DNA of 64,000 nt, taken from assembly GCA_963576565.1 (NCBI GenBank), contig OY755038.1, positions 177,622,438 through 177,686,437 of the forward strand, written 5' to 3'. Within the stretch, counting starts at the first letter, position 1. Every line of letters starts with the position of its first letter. The position numbers and the translations under genes were made by a program. Origin of the DNA: Aspidapion aeneum. Lineage: Eukaryota > Arthropoda > Insecta > Coleoptera > Brentidae. The notes under the pieces were generated by a model. It had not been told where the DNA came from. It saw only the letters and a list, made by a program, of their open reading frames with translations, and searched no databases. This document shows positions 22,749 through 35,839 of the stretch, piece by piece.

Positions 22749-23660
22749 ATAATCATTAACAAAATTAAAATTAAGCTGAACACTACAATGGCGCCAGGAA
22801 GCAGTGAGCCTTCCAACTCTTTGACTTTCTGAAAACGCCTTCCCACCAAATCATGGTCAGTTAAATAAAATATATTTTTTTTAAGTATAAAATAAAATAA
22901 AAAAAATAATTTTTTAAGTATTAATATTATTGAAACAAAAAAAAAGATAACAATTAAATTACTATAATCGCCTTTATTTTAAAACTCATTGGTCTAAAAG
23001 AAGAATCTCAAATTTATTAAACGTGATGGAGGAAAAGTTACTTAAATTTAACTTAAAAATCACTTCAAGTATTTACATTATTTACAGTAAACCTTGGAGA
23101 TGTACCAAAAACGCGACGCGACGTGATCACGTGACGTTCACATATGCGCAAAGAAATAACCGCAAGGAAAAACTAGTTATTTAGGCGCTATACCCTAACT
23201 AAAATTAAATAGTACCGCCAAAATAATTTTCAATTATAACAACAACAATAAATCACTATAAATCAAAGACAAAATCATTAATAATAAATAAATCAATGAC
23301 TAATTAACACAGATTAGTACCTTAATAGTAATTAAAATGATTAATGTGATTTTATTGATAAACCGTTAATCTGAATTAAATAAGCAACAATTTAAAATAA
23401 TAAATGGTTAGATAATATCAAATATTATTATATATCCTTGGAAACTACGAGCCCATTTTAGAGTTTTTATCTAAATAAGTTTTACTACAGACGTGATTGC
23501 AAAATAGGAAAACTTTTGATATCCCCGCTTTAAATAATTAAAAGAACAACTGTGAGTATTTTATTATGGTAGAATACTTAAAAAGAAAATAAAAAAACAA
23601 TTTAATGAACTAAAGTCGACCATTAAATGTTCGGCCAAAACAAATTTCTATATTCTTAGG
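22749..23660. other. No assignable gene
   Basis: Very AT-rich. A GCGACGCGACGTGATCACGT cluster near 23112 is the only GC-rich spot. Matched at 36639-37545. Confidence 0.4.
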
Positions 23661-23666
23661 AACAAT

Positions 23667-24014
23667 TTAACAATTTAGTAGGACACCTTTTGCTTGAATT
23701 ACTGCCAACATTCTTTTAGGTATAGAATTATGGCACTCTTCCGGTAATACTGAATCCCACACTTCCACAATTTTAGACCTTAAACCATTTCTTAATTTTT
23801 GCTTCATTTTATGCCACATGGTTTCGATTACATTTAAATCAGGACTGCTGGAAGTCCAATCCATAACCTGTATACCATGATCTTCAAACCATTTTCGGGT
23901 AGTTTTAGCGGTATGACATGATGCACAATTTTTGAATGCTGGGTAGAAACGAAAACCCAATACCAAATTACTGTGAGGCCACTTAGTTTTGGATCCCCTT
24001 AAGGATTGTAACAA
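23667..24014 (-). pseudogene. Tc1/mariner transposase fragment, copy 1
   Basis: C-terminal third of a Tc1-type DDE transposase: HTAKTTRKWFEDHGIQVMDW, SSSPDLNVIETMWHKMKQKL (Asp and Glu region), PEECHNSIPKRMLAVIQAKG. The DNA-binding half and first Asp are missing. The residue before SSSPDLN is Thr here and Pro, the family norm, in copy 2, so copy 1 carries the newer change. Confidence 0.8.
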
Positions 24015-24060
24015 TAAAAACGGCTTTGTTTTAAATAAAATTAAGTACTGGAATATGGCA

Positions 24061-25432
24061 AAATTAGAGCCTTTTTTGAGAAGTAACTGGAAAAAGACGT
24101 TCTGGACGTAGATGCCACCATCTGATGTTAGATCATTAGTTTTAATAAAACTGATGTAAAATCACCCTCACCAAAACTCCTTTGAGGTTATCCTTTACTA
24201 ATGTATAATTTAAAACAAAAGCAACCAGTCACGGTAGGTAATAAGTTTTATTCACGAAGAAAAGTAAAAGTTGTATCTTAATATTGAAAGAAACACAATG
24301 TTTTCTTGATTTCCCTTTATAGAAATCGCGAGTAAGATAATAGCATATAACAGGAATAGTTAATAATAATAATGCAAAATAAATTATTATCGACAAATAA
24401 GCCCTCAAGTTAAACATAAATAGTGGCCTACCTTATGTGCGTTCTAGGAAGTAAGTGGCGGATAATAATTAATAAATTGGCAAATATACTGGATTTATAC
24501 CAAAGAAAATAAAAATAACTATTCTGGTATTAAAAATACTCATAAGGAGATATTTGTAAAGTATTACAAAATTACCCAAAACGGAACAAATATAATTGAA
24601 AGTCAGAAAATTACTACTTTTTCTACAAGCTAAATAAAGACGGAAAATATAATGAAAAGAGAAGGATGCCTTCTGTGCAGAATCGCCACAAATTCACCAA
24701 ATCAAAATATCAAGCGCTAGCATCGCTCAAGCTAAAACGCATTTTCAAAATTTATATGACAAGAGAAGGATGACTTTATCCAGCTTTAATAAGCAAGAGA
24801 AAGAAAAAAACTTTCTTTTGGATCGAAATACTCTCAAAATGACGTCACTGAAGTCAAAAGGTAATTTTAACAAAATTGAGACATGATGCTGGTTTCTATC
24901 TCACTTTATTTAATTTTTAGAAATTATCTTTCTCTCCTCTAACTTTTACTCAAGCACAAAATAAACCAGGCAGAATAAAAGGATAACTGTTTTCGATCCT
25001 TCCCTAAATCTAGAAATAGAAAAAGAAGTTCGAAAATTTGAAACAGCGCAAAATCTCAATTGAGTTGGTAATTCCTGAGATATAGACGGTCTGACTTCCT
25101 TAAATTTTGAAAACTAAGAGATATTAAAAACTCGAAATACTGCACTGACAGGCTTATTTACAGTATAACTAACCTAATTAGTTCACAAAATAAGCGAACT
25201 AAATTATTACGTAATTAAAACAGAATTACCTGAATTAGGGATTTTCAGCACAATCCGGCAATATCGCATCTCCTGCAAAAGTTCTGCGCAAACATACATA
25301 CACCTGTGTACTGGAGTTTTTGGAATTCCAAAAATAAACAAACAGGTCGACAGTGAATATAAGTGAATTTTACTCTTACTGATTGTCCCATATTTTGGCT
25401 TCTAATTTAGCTAACATTCTGCTATAAATATT
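24061..25432. other. No assignable gene
   Basis: No recognisable protein. The phrase AGAGAAGGATG occurs twice (24659 and 24762) about 100 bp apart in a purine-rich stretch, which might be a small retroposon relic. Matched at 37945-39314. Confidence 0.4.
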
Positions 25433-25699
25433 TCAGACAACTATTAGTGTGGGGTTCGTTAGGGCTATTTTGAAGTAATAAATGTAGATGAAGCCATTGT
25501 TGTCATATTCTACTACTGTAAATAAGTTTTGTCCAGTGGAATAAAACTGCTGGCTAATATTAATGACAAAAACTTGATGAAAGCCAGTGTCGGCAGGGGT
25601 TTGGTTAACAGTAATTGACATCAATTTACGAATCTGGGGGCACGGTAGTGCTCCGCCAAGTTCACGCGGAAACTGCTGTCCCATATTTTCTTGAAACAT
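25433..25699 (-). CDS. Unassigned 88-codon ORF, copy 1
   Basis: I do not recognise this protein. It includes FPRELGGALPCPQIRKLM, NISQQFYSTGQNLF and VVEYDNNGF. It occurs three times (also 39315-39566 and 42455-42721). In the last two it lies just downstream, on the same strand, of a P-element pseudogene. No signal peptide or membrane segment is evident. It may be a piece of the P element or of an older host sequence. Confidence 0.35.
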   Translation of the reverse strand: MFQENMGQQFPRELGGALPCPQIRKLMSITVNQTPADTGFHQVFVINISQQFYSTGQNLFTVVEYDNNGFIYIYYFKIALTNPTLIVV

Positions 25700-26239
25700 T
25701 TCAGCCCATATTTGACCTATGTAAAACTTTTTCGGAATGAGCTACGAAACTCAAACTTTGCACAGTCGTAGATCTTTATAGAGTTAACAATCCCTCCAAG
25801 TTTTAAAGAAAAAAAACAATTCCAAGCTAGTAAAAGTTTCATTTTGAAATTTGTATTGGAGAACTTGGCTTTACTTTTATCTCAATTCTTTTTACGGAAT
25901 ACCACTTTCGCGTACTTGGCTTTTTTTACATGAAATGTTTTTGTTATAATAAATTTTTCGGTGCACTATGTATTTAGAATACTGTGTGTGCCCCCTTTTT
26001 CACAGCTATGTTATACAATGAGGTATATGTGGAAAAATTTTAACTTACAAAAATAATAATACTCATACTAATGTTAGAAAGAAGGAAGAAAAAAAATCCT
26101 AAAAATATTACAATAGTGAAGCACCATTAAAAAAACAAATCTAAATCAAGATAAGAAAAAATAAAATAAAAAATACATATTTATAATATAATAATATTTT
26201 CTAATAAGCAAGGTAGTAATTTTCCAGAATCCATTTTTT

Positions 26240-28817
26240 TTATATCATTTTTGCACTAAAGTATGGTTTTGACCTAATAGGCAATGGTAAACTATTATAA
26301 ACTTTTGGGCCTAGACAATATATATGATTTTGGCAAATAGTATGTTTGGGGTTTTGCAGTGTAACAATATTTTGAGCAACTGTCCTTGTATTCATGCCAT
26401 GTGTAATTTTTTCTTTATAATATGTACTTTTTAACATAAATCTGATGATAGCTTTACTATAAAGCTGATTAATGCTTAGAAAACCACTGTCTCTATATAC
26501 TAACTCTGTGGGATATCTTTTCTTTTTAAACAGTATAACCTTAATGATCCACTTTTGAGTAGTCTGTAATTTCTTTAACATTGTTGTCCCTGCACCACCC
26601 CAAACAACTATGCCATAACTTAAGATAGATTCCACCAATGCAAAATATACCATTCTTAATGTTTTAAGGGTTAATATATTTCTTAATTCATAGAATTTAA
26701 AGATAATTTTCCTAATTTTGTCAGTTACATATTTTAAATGCATTTTCCAGTTAAAAGTTTCATCAATAAAACCACCTAAATATTTTAAGTTTTGTGTTCG
26801 TTGAACAAAATTTTTACAATTAAACTTGATATCTAACGTACATTGTAAAACATGCAAAATATTTTTTTGGAATTCAAGCAGTGAACGCTGAGAAAGGGAA
26901 AAAGCAATAAATTTTGTCTTATCCACATTCAGGGACAGCAAACTGTGATCTAACCACCCTTTGATCTTTTGGAGCGCAATTTCTGCTCTGTATCTTGTTA
27001 TCTCCCAATTATCACCACATACAATTATAGCAGAGTCATCAGCAAAGCAAAAAACTACTCCCTCCCCATTAATCACAGTTAGTATCTCATTAATGTAGAT
27101 ATTAAACAAAAGTGTTGAAAGTACTGTACCCTGTGGCACACCAAACTCCACCTCCAACTTGCTACTTTCATCACCTGAAATTCTTGTGCTTTGTTGTCTT
27201 TTCAAATATGATTTCATCAAATTATAAGGAATGCTTCTTATCCCCATAATATTTAGCCGTTGAAGTAGAATCTGGTGTGGCCCAACACTTTTTTACCATG
27301 GTCTAAGTTTTTTACAATAGTCTCTGTCACTCTGCACAGTGCATTCTCGGTGTTGGAATTTTCCCTGAAGGCAAATTGATTTTCATGTAGCAAATTGTTC
27401 TTTTCCCAAAAACACAAGAGCTTACTTCTATAACATTTTTCAATAATTTTGCTTATCGTGCTTGTTAATGCAATGGGTCTATAGTTATTTGTTGACTTTT
27501 TATCTCCCTGTTTAAACAAAGGAATTATTACTGAACTTTTCAATGCTTCAGGGAAAACCCCAGAACCAAAAACCACATTAGTAATATGCATTAAAGGGGC
27601 CGTCAAGCTAAACATGTATTATTTTATCATTATTTCTACATTATTTATTTTAATACAGTTTATTTCGCTATTATCTTTATGATCATTTGTTGCCTGTTAT
27701 ATTGTTTGCCACAATTTTTTTGGGTCATTGGCATTTTTTTTTGTCTGTAACTTATAAAATGTATATTTTGCATTTTTTATTATTTTAGATAGGATAGTAT
27801 TGTAATTTTTATATTTGTTAAGTAATAGATTATTACTTGGATAGGTTGCACATTCTTTCTTTAATTTATTCCTATTTCTAATTGAAATTAACATTCCACT
27901 TGAGATCCAAGGTTTTATTCTTTCCTTTTTATTACTTATTATTTTTATTTTTGTAACATTTGTTATCATATTTTTTAATTTATTAATAAAAATACTTGTT
28001 CAAACATTTGCATCTCTAACATTTAGCACATCATCCCATATTGCTCGGTCCATTAATTGATTTAATTTCTCGTGATCTATTATCTGAAATGTTTTTTTCT
28101 TTTTTTCTATATTAAAATATGAATTAGTCTTCAAGTTGAGCATTATGGGATCATGATCTGTTAAATCATGGTGTAATATAACCGGATTTATATTTCTAAA
28201 ATAATCATCTTTGGAATTAACAAAAAAATGATCTAGACATGACTTAGACTCCCCTACTGTCCTAGTGGCTTTATTTATCACACTTACAAAACCATGGCTC
28301 TGCATCATAGTCACATATGTATTTGTTGTATCCACTTCTGTTGACAAAAGGTCTATATTAATATCTCCTTTAAAAACACAAATATGACTTGGATCCAAGA
28401 AGACGAGAGAATTAAGTCTAAGCTGATTATAAATTCATCTTTTGTCATAGCAAAGCACCTGTTGGTTGCAAGAATAATTACTGTTTGTTTGTTTTTTTGA
28501 AGCGTAATTTTTAATACTTTAAGACTGTTTTGTGAAAGTAATTTACTACTTATGTGGTATTCTTGCTGAGCGTAGATTACACATCCATCACATTTATTCA
28601 GAGAACTTTCATTAAAAATTATGCTATAGCCCGGTATATTAAAATCATTGGTATTGTAGACATAGTGTGACTCTGACATAACAATCACACCAAAGTTTTT
28701 ATTTAATGATTCCAAAAAAACCAAAAACTGATTAAAGTTTCGGTAGATACTTCTTATATTTATATGCAACAAATTAATATCTTGCTCACCATTATTGAAA
28801 TAGGTCACTTCCTCCAA
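26240..28817 (-). pseudogene. LINE A ORF2, copy 2
   Basis: Shares the missing RT motif A and the linker deletion with copy 1. The endonuclease keeps LTDHDPI with the catalytic His that copy 1 lost. However, a small indel with substitutions near 28398-28408 breaks the frame between LDLIL and HICVF, and the GDIN motif is preceded by Lys instead of Thr (VFKGDIN). The RT keeps FCFADDSAI. Confidence 0.85.
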
Positions 28818-28872
28818 ATTATCACATACTTTTGTCTCAATTACCTTGGAATCATCTAAAATATTATTAAAG

Positions 28873-29834
28873 TTATTGAATTTGCACTTGGGTTTCTTTG
28901 CAGTCTACAAGAAACTGTAATTGCACTAGTTTTCTCTGAGTTTTGTGAGTTTTGAAGTCCCCATTTTCCGTTTTCTTAAGGTAAATTACCCCATTTAAAC
29001 AAAAAGTGGCAGAAAATTCTTTTTCCCTTTTTAGGTCTCTGACTTTCTTAAAGAGACTCCGTTTATTTATCGGCAGATCCTTATTTAAGTCAATTTTGCC
29101 ATTTTTACCTTCCAGATTACATTTCTCTACAGTTGTTCCTCTCAAGGATCTGATTTTTTTTTAAATTTCCTTTTTTATTTGTACATTTTGAAACTTTACT
29201 AATATTTGCCCTCCTTCGTTTTTCCCCAATCTAAAACTCTCCAGGATCTCATTATTTGAAATTTTCTTTCCTATAGCCAAAGATATTTTGCTTATTATAT
29301 TGTAAGTATCATTGTTGGATTGGTTTGGTACACCATCTATTATGATATTGTTTGCTCTCTCCCGAACTTCCAATTCATTAAATTTTGATTCCAATATCAT
29401 AATTTTTTGTTTTAATTCATCATTTTCTTTTCTGACAATCCTTATTTCCTCCATAATTCCTTCAAACTTAGTTTTCTGCTCCTCAAAGGAGTCCGACATA
29501 TACTGAGCGGACTCTTCTAGCTCCCCAAACTTCTTATCCATTTTTTTCTGTACTGGCCCTAGGTGCTGTTGGAAGGACTCCCTGATTACGTTTTTTCATC
29601 CATAATGAGGCCTAAATTATCGTCTTTCGTACTTTTTTTGCGATTTTTTTCCGATATAACCTCACTTTCACAGCATGTAACTTTATTTTTACTATTTACC
29701 ACTCCTGCTTGTTGCCCACAGCTAGGGTAAAAACTAGACTAACACACACCACAATCTAGTGAATTAGCTACTTTTTTCTTGCAGAATTTGCAAGTTTTTT
29801 GAAAATTTTTAGAATCAGCTGTTGGTTCCGCCAT
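28873..29834 (-). pseudogene. LINE A ORF1, copy 2
   Basis: Same lesions as copy 1, including the TAG in the zinc finger. Differences: the protein would begin MAEPT instead of MSEPT, the finger His codon is changed (SSFYPSCG), and an extra T in the run near 29649 adds a further frameshift after the finger. Confidence 0.7.
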
Positions 29835-30114
29835 AACCTCAAATATATAAAAGTTGCATAATTTTGTCCCTATTATCTTTTGAAATATGTCAGAAGTGTC
29901 AGATATCATTGCTTATGTTAAATTTTGAGAGCAACTTTCTGAGATTAAAGAAAACACCCTTATATATTATTTGTCAGAACGAAAGGTATCTTTGCCCCGA
30001 CTTCAAAAATAAATGGGTTGTTGACATTTGGATAGGCCATTTTTGAGTTTAGTTTTAAATAACTGGTAAAATGCACTATTATAATATTCGACTGGCTAGA
30101 GTTCCGTATGTTTA

Positions 30115-30764
30115 AATAAAGAAAAAATTGCACTGGAGGCATATAAAATCCATCAAAATACATCTCATGAAAATTTAAACAAACAAGCAGTCGGACTAGT
30201 AATAGACCCCAAAATGCCTCATTTTGAAGCTTCTCCAGATGGTCTTGTAACCTGTGAATGCTATGGAGAGGGATGTATTGAAATTAAGTGGCCATTTTTA
30301 TTAAAAAATATGTCTATAGAAGAGTTCTGTGAAAAAAAAAAGGGACATGCCTAATTTCAAATGATAGAGACATCTTCTTGGACTTAAAGCACAGTTACTA
30401 TTACCAAATCCAGATGCAGATGGCGCTCACTGGTACTCTGTACTGTGATTTCGTAATATGGAGTCCAACGGAGCTTTTTATTCAAAGAATCATGTTCAAT
30501 GAGGATTTTTGGGCATCAGAGTCATTAAAAAGTTTATGTTTTCATCAAAATATAATAATGCCAGAGTTCTTAGGAAAACATTTCACTTCAAATACATTTG
30601 CAGCCCAAAGATATTGTATTTGCCGTTTGCCAGATGATAAAGTAAAGCCCATGATTGCCTGTGAAAACAGTGAATGTGATATTTTGTGGTTTCATATGGA
30701 ATGTTTAGGAATGAGTGAAGTTCCAGATGAAGAATTTTACTGTCACAGGTGTAAAAAATTGTAG
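30115..30764 (+). pseudogene. YqaJ-type nuclease with PHD finger, copy 2
   Basis: Same domain order as 16213-16860. Neither of copy 1's internal stops is present: it reads QIQMQMALTG and SLKSLCFHQN. Instead it has two extra A in the run near 30330, a frameshift just after FCEKK. From 30378 the rest is open in one frame, 128 codons through the PHD finger to 30764. Confidence 0.8.
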
Positions 30765-30989
30765 TAAACACTGTATTCTTTTCTTTGTTTCTTAAAAAAA
30801 AGGTAAAAGTTTCTGTTAAATCGATTATTTAAGTTTAAAATAAAACTACAATATATTTTAATTTTTTTTTACGAACCAACAAATTTTAAATATTTATACA
30901 TTACATTTTCTCCAATTGGATTTGAACCACACAAAATATTTTTCTATATTCTACTAAAAAAAACTTTAATTGCAACTGAATACAATATA

Positions 30990-31305
30990 CAGGGTGTTTC
31001 ACAACTTTTTCCACAAACGTAACTCCAGGTTCAGGGTAACAGTAGTAAAATATATTTTTTCTTAATAATTAACATATTTTTCTAAACAAAAGTTTTTCAA
31101 AATTGGATTCCAAGCACCCAAGCTTGCATTCAATTCAATGTAGACAATTTTAAACAACTTGATAAAATCAGTACTTTTTTTTAAACATTTTAATTTTTTA
31201 TTTCCCTTGCTGCTAGTCTTTTATTATTTTTTTTTCATAGATCAGCTTCTTATGTTACCCTGAACTTGGTGTTAAAGTTTGTCGCGATAGTTGTGAAACA
31301 CCCTG
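30990..31305. mobile_element. Tc1/mariner-type MITE, copy 2
   Basis: 316 bp, same TA-flanked ends as 17083-17413. Shorter because about 15 bp are missing just inside the left arm (after GGTAACAGTAG). Confidence 0.85.
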
Positions 31306-31506
31306 TATATTTAAGGGAACTAATAAAAATTATACACTAAAAGCAGTAAGAGGTATTTTGCTTGTTTTTGTTTAGGACAAACTCAAAAATTGTTATTTTT
31401 TGCTTAATCATTTTTTGATGGATTAGAAAGTATAATATAGGTATCCTACAAGTGCTGAAGGTACTGCTATTTTTGTCTTTATATAATAGCTAAAAATCAA
31501 ATCAAA

Positions 31507-33275
31507 TTTATAAGGGTACAATCGGGGGACAAAGATTGATCAAAGCACAACAAACAACAATAATTTCATCCAACAACAACTCCTTTTGTTGCCAACAATA
31601 TAATGGGTAGAGTCCCATTGGTTATTTTATATTTAGATCTTATTTGCCCAATAATGTGTTCCACATAGATGCGAAGATGGGCTATGGATCTAGTTTTCTC
31701 CAAGTCTGTTGGATGAAGTTGTGATTTCCCTTTGGTAAATGCAGGAATTTTGACTGACGCATGAAAAAGCTCAACAAACTCTTTTATTAAAAACCCCTAT
31801 CTGCCATTACAACATCTCCAGAGCATAAATTGTCAAGAAACTTTGGGTAAGAAGGTTATCAGAAACCCTACCCCCCATCCTTCACTAATAAATGCTATAC
31901 TGCCCTGAGGGGTTATTCCAATTAAATATTTGATTGTGCTGGAGTGTTTGTAATTGGACCAGACCTGGGCTGCTTGCAGTAAACTTGCTGGTCTTTCACA
32001 TCGAATTTCAAAGCAATCTATTATGATAGTTGTATTACCATGAAATGATTCTTTAAAGCATTGGGGCATAGTCTTCAGCAGTATCTCTCTCTCGGGCCAT
32101 ATACACAAACTCTTAAGTCGTGCAAAAATTATATGAATTGTGTTTTTAAAATAATTGGAAGCAGTGGATGTGTGAACACTAAATCTATAACCAAGATCTG
32201 TAAAATCCAAGTTTAGGCGAAGTTTAATTAGTGTTAATAGAATTTGATCTTCAGCAGACAAACTTGTTTTTCCATGAACTAAAATACATGGCTTTAGTAA
32301 GTTCAAAATAACTAAAAAAACTTTGTAAGTGGGAAGACCTGTGTAATATCTTGTTTTTTTATCATTTTCTTTTAGCGATTGACAAGATATGATTTTTTGT
32401 TGCAACTTGTCAAAATCACCTAAGTTGGTCAATAGCATACTTAAGTCTGTCATGTCCATGTCAGTCTGACTTGACTGACAGATAGGTAATGTACATGACT
32501 GACATTGAATTTCAGGAGTGTTTTCTTCAGCACAAGCTTCAGCAGTAATTTTCTAAAACAGTAAAAACCAATGTGCTTTAAAAAAGTATACCTATTTTGT
32601 ATGTGGTACCAGTTTTAGTAAATATATAAAATTGTATTTGTAGAGTAATATAAGTAAATAAATTAAAAAGGTAAGTGGGATGTTTTTTACATCATGACTT
32701 ATTCCAAACATACATAAAGCTGACTGTACTCTTCTTACTTTAACCTCATATCGTTTTTCTATTCTCTCTGCTCTAGATCTTTTTTCAAACATTTTTCTTT
32801 TAATTTTTCAACTGATTTAAAACCATAACCCATATTAACAGAAGCAACCCAGTCAGGATCACTGCTGTCTTCTAGTTTTGAAGGTTTGTCTGGAATAGTC
32901 AAAAAAATCATAGTGAAATATTTCTGACAGCTTAACCACAAAATAAGGCTCTAACACACTTCTACAAAAGGTCCACTCGACCAAGTCCAATAAAAGATCC
33001 AAATAGAAAATGGCTGTTACACATTTATCTACCTATTTATTCAAAACAAACCTGACAAAAAATGTTTAGAGCAAACTCTTATATATTTTACTTTCTGCTC
33101 TGTTATGTCAGCTCTTCGAAGGGCACTTATCCACTTTTCCCTTCTTTGGGCTGATAGTTCATTTATATATATCAGGGTGATTTTTAAAGGCCAAAATATT
33201 TGGGATTCTATAAAAACTGACATTATTACGACCTTCCCTGTTGCCACAATTCACAACACCACAAAAACTTGGCAT
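31507..33275 (-). pseudogene. THAP-domain DDE_Tnp_4 transposase, copy 2
   Basis: Better preserved than copy 1: a single 208-codon frame (32459-31833) runs from MDMTDLSMLL through the helix-turn-helix to GWGVGFL. Copy 1 is split here by a missing A near 18231. It keeps Asp in MADRGF (near 31805), where copy 1 has Asn. The exon 1 AT-run shift, the A-run shift near 32790 and the T-run shift after MADRGF remain. The THAP intron (about 32890-33051) is conserved. Family and role as for copy 1. Confidence 0.85.
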
Positions 33276-33909
33276 TATACTTTAAAATAAGTAAAATAAC
33301 TGAAAATAAACTTTAAAAAAACAAAAATAAACAAAAACGTAACCTCACTTTGTGAACAAAACATGGTTCCTTTTATTTAAGTAAAGCTGGGAGGCCGTCT
33401 CAGAAGAGACGCGATCTCATTGAAATCCAGAAATTGAATTGAATTTTATTTAAGATTTACTGGCTTTAATTAACTTTTTTTAAGAAAAACGCATTTTTCC
33501 CCACAAAGGGTCAATACTTAGAACAGCATCTTTGTTGTAAATTAAATCGTTTCACTTTTTTTTAAATTTACGTTTATGTTAGCATTGCGTCTTACGGGAA
33601 AACGCTTTGCTTGTCCTCCCACAACTATCGAACAGCTGATCGTGAGAGTTCGTTAGACAAGCTTATAGGTAGGCTGGGTAAATTGGGTCACTGTCCGTGT
33701 TTTAGAAAACACTTGTGTTGAAGAGATTTTGATGAAAAACCTAAATTATGAATGACATTATTTTCGAAAACCTTAATTTTGAATTACATATTTTATGAAA
33801 AAAAAATCAAAAATATTTTTACTTTTTTAGCTTGCATTGCAATGGCTGGAGAAGGTATTGTTTTTTGTTTTTTCTGAGATAATGCCGAAAATGTGTTATT
33901 TAAGTGTAA
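33276..33909. other. No assignable gene
   Basis: Duplicate of 19383-20018, with only scattered differences. Confidence 0.4.
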
Positions 33910-34262
33910 TTGGACCTATCTTAGCAATTTTGTCTTGATGTCTGTCCGGCCCACCGTAGCTCCTAAACCGCTGAACCGATTGTATGATAAGATTTTTATG
34001 AAAAATACTTTTCGACACTGTATAGCGATCTGAAAAGAGTTTGTTCAAAATCCATTAACGCTAATAATAGCTTTTTGACAGTTAAAACATTGAAAAAGTG
34101 CTAACTTTTTAATAGACTATCTATGCGGTTGTCGGAATATAGTAGAACACGTTTTGCTCAGTAATTTTTGTAACCAAAAACTTCGTAGGAGCTCTCGTTT
34201 ATAAGATATTTACAAAAAACTATTTTCAAGGCTGTTTCACTAATGAGCTAGGAAGGTATCAG
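33910..34262 (-). repeat. Dispersed ~400-bp repeat, copy 3
   Basis: Tandem-block duplicate of 20019-20372 with a few substitutions. Confidence 0.75.
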
Positions 34263-34803
34263 ATCTGTCATGGATCCATTTATTTTCTAATGAAATTTTT
34301 TTCGAATACATTTTTTTTTAAACGTTTATTTAATTTTTTTTTTCAAATGGTGTTTTTTCTGAAAAGTTGTTGTTATTCTAACCTTTGTCAATTTATCGCA
34401 AACGTATCCTAACCTGTCCAGACCCCTCACCTTTTTCCTCCACAGAAAATGACCCAATGGTATGTATGAGAACAATTTACGAAGATTATGATAACACCGA
34501 TTTTGAAGGACGACAGAAATGCTAACTTAAAGAAATAAATTTCAAAAAAAACATTTGAAAAAATGTTTAAAAAAAGTTTTTTAAAAAAGTGTAACTCAAA
34601 AAAAACGTTACTCAAAATTTAGGTTTTCGATCAAAAGGTCTTAAAAAAAATGTTTTCCAAAACCGTGCTTTTAAAAAACGGATAGTGATCATATTAAATA
34701 AAAGTATATTTTTACCTCACAATATCTTAAGGAAATGTAAAGAAATTTGTCTTCGAATCATAGCTTTTAAATTTGCAGTTTCTTACTGCACAAACATGGC
34801 CAG

Positions 34804-35580
34804 CTAAACGCACCCAAGATTGCTGACGGCTTGGTGGAAGAATGCGCAGAGGCGCTGGAGACCCTAAGCGATGGCAAACGGGTGACGCTGGTTTGGGTTC
34901 CGGGACATACGGGGGTACCAGGCAACGAGAAGGCGGACGAGCTCGCACGACTCGGGGCAGGAACCGCCTATGTAGGACCGGAGCCACTTTTGGGCGTGAC
35001 AAAAAGCGGACTCAACAAATGGGCCCAGGATGCCCTATTAAACGCCTGGGAAACAGGAACGGGTTGCAGACAGACCAGAGAATTCGTAGACCGTCCAAAA
35101 GCAACCAGAACTAGATGGATGCTGGGACGGACACGAAAAGACCTCGGACCGCTGATAGGTACTCTAACCGGACATAACCGGTTGAGGAGGCACATGACAC
35201 GTATAGGAGTTGAGAGTGACCCTACCTGCCCAGCCTGTGGATAGGAAGAAGAGACATCAAGCCACCTCGTGGCAGAATGCGAGGCCTACGCAAGGATGAG
35301 ACAACAGGCACTCGGAGCACCAACTCTGAGCGAGGAAGAACTGCACATGCTCAAATGGGCAGACTTACTGGACTTTGTAAAGAGAACAATGAGTTACCCG
35401 ACCATCAAAGGGAAGTGCAGAGAGTGGGTTAAGGGACAGACTTGGGGCATGGCAAAAAGGGCCTACTCTGGCCTACTTGTCAGACCTGCGGGTCAACCCC
35501 CCCCACCCCACTACTACTACTGGCCAGCTTTACGATTCTCCATATTAGCACTGTCAATAAAAACACAGAAAACTAATTAT
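34804..35580 (+). pseudogene. 5'-truncated LINE RNase H tail, copy 2
   Basis: Same as 20914-21690. The TAG after CPACG is present here too. The A-run near 35455 keeps the frame, so the tail reads on through KRAYSGLLVRPAGQ. The C run has 8 bases instead of 13. Confidence 0.85.
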
Positions 35581-35839
35581 CTAAGCAGGAAAATATACTC
35601 GTTAAAACACGCCACTGATTTCGTTGCGAACTAGGTAACACCTGAAAGCTCGGGAGCACCTGACTTAATAGCTTCTAACCTGAAATTGCTGGCTGCGCGA
35701 AGATCGGCGCAAACCCTTCCCGCCCAATAAGTCTGTGAGCTGGTTGTTAGGTAGGCTGTGGTTTTGTTTGCTGCTTGACTCACCTGTGTCATTCTCTAGT
35801 GGGCAGTGCTTACTTGCATATTATTTATCTGAATCTTCA

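Larger units (their letters stand above)
12050..25951. repeat. Tandem 13.9-kb duplication, copy 1
   Basis: Every feature from 12050 to 25951 recurs in the same order and orientation about 13.9 kb further on: offset 13,902 at the left, 13,884 at the right. The gradual change comes from small indels. Identity looks like 98-99% by eye. The copy begins in the 3' UTR of a LINE at AATTTTTCGGTGCAC and ends at TTGTTATAATAA. Confidence 0.95.
25952..29834 (-). mobile_element. LINE A, copy 2 (3' end cut off by the duplication junction)
   Basis: Same element as 11932-15932, without the last ~115 bp and its (TAAA)n tail, because the duplication boundary runs through the 3' UTR. This shows the LINE was already in place before the duplication. 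Confidence 0.85.

Noticed and set aside
24229..24417. 62-codon minus-strand ORF with hydrophobic stretch, also at 38112-38300
   Set aside because: Duplicated only because it lies in the tandem block. The hydrophobicity is what AT-rich non-coding DNA gives, and there is no known motif.
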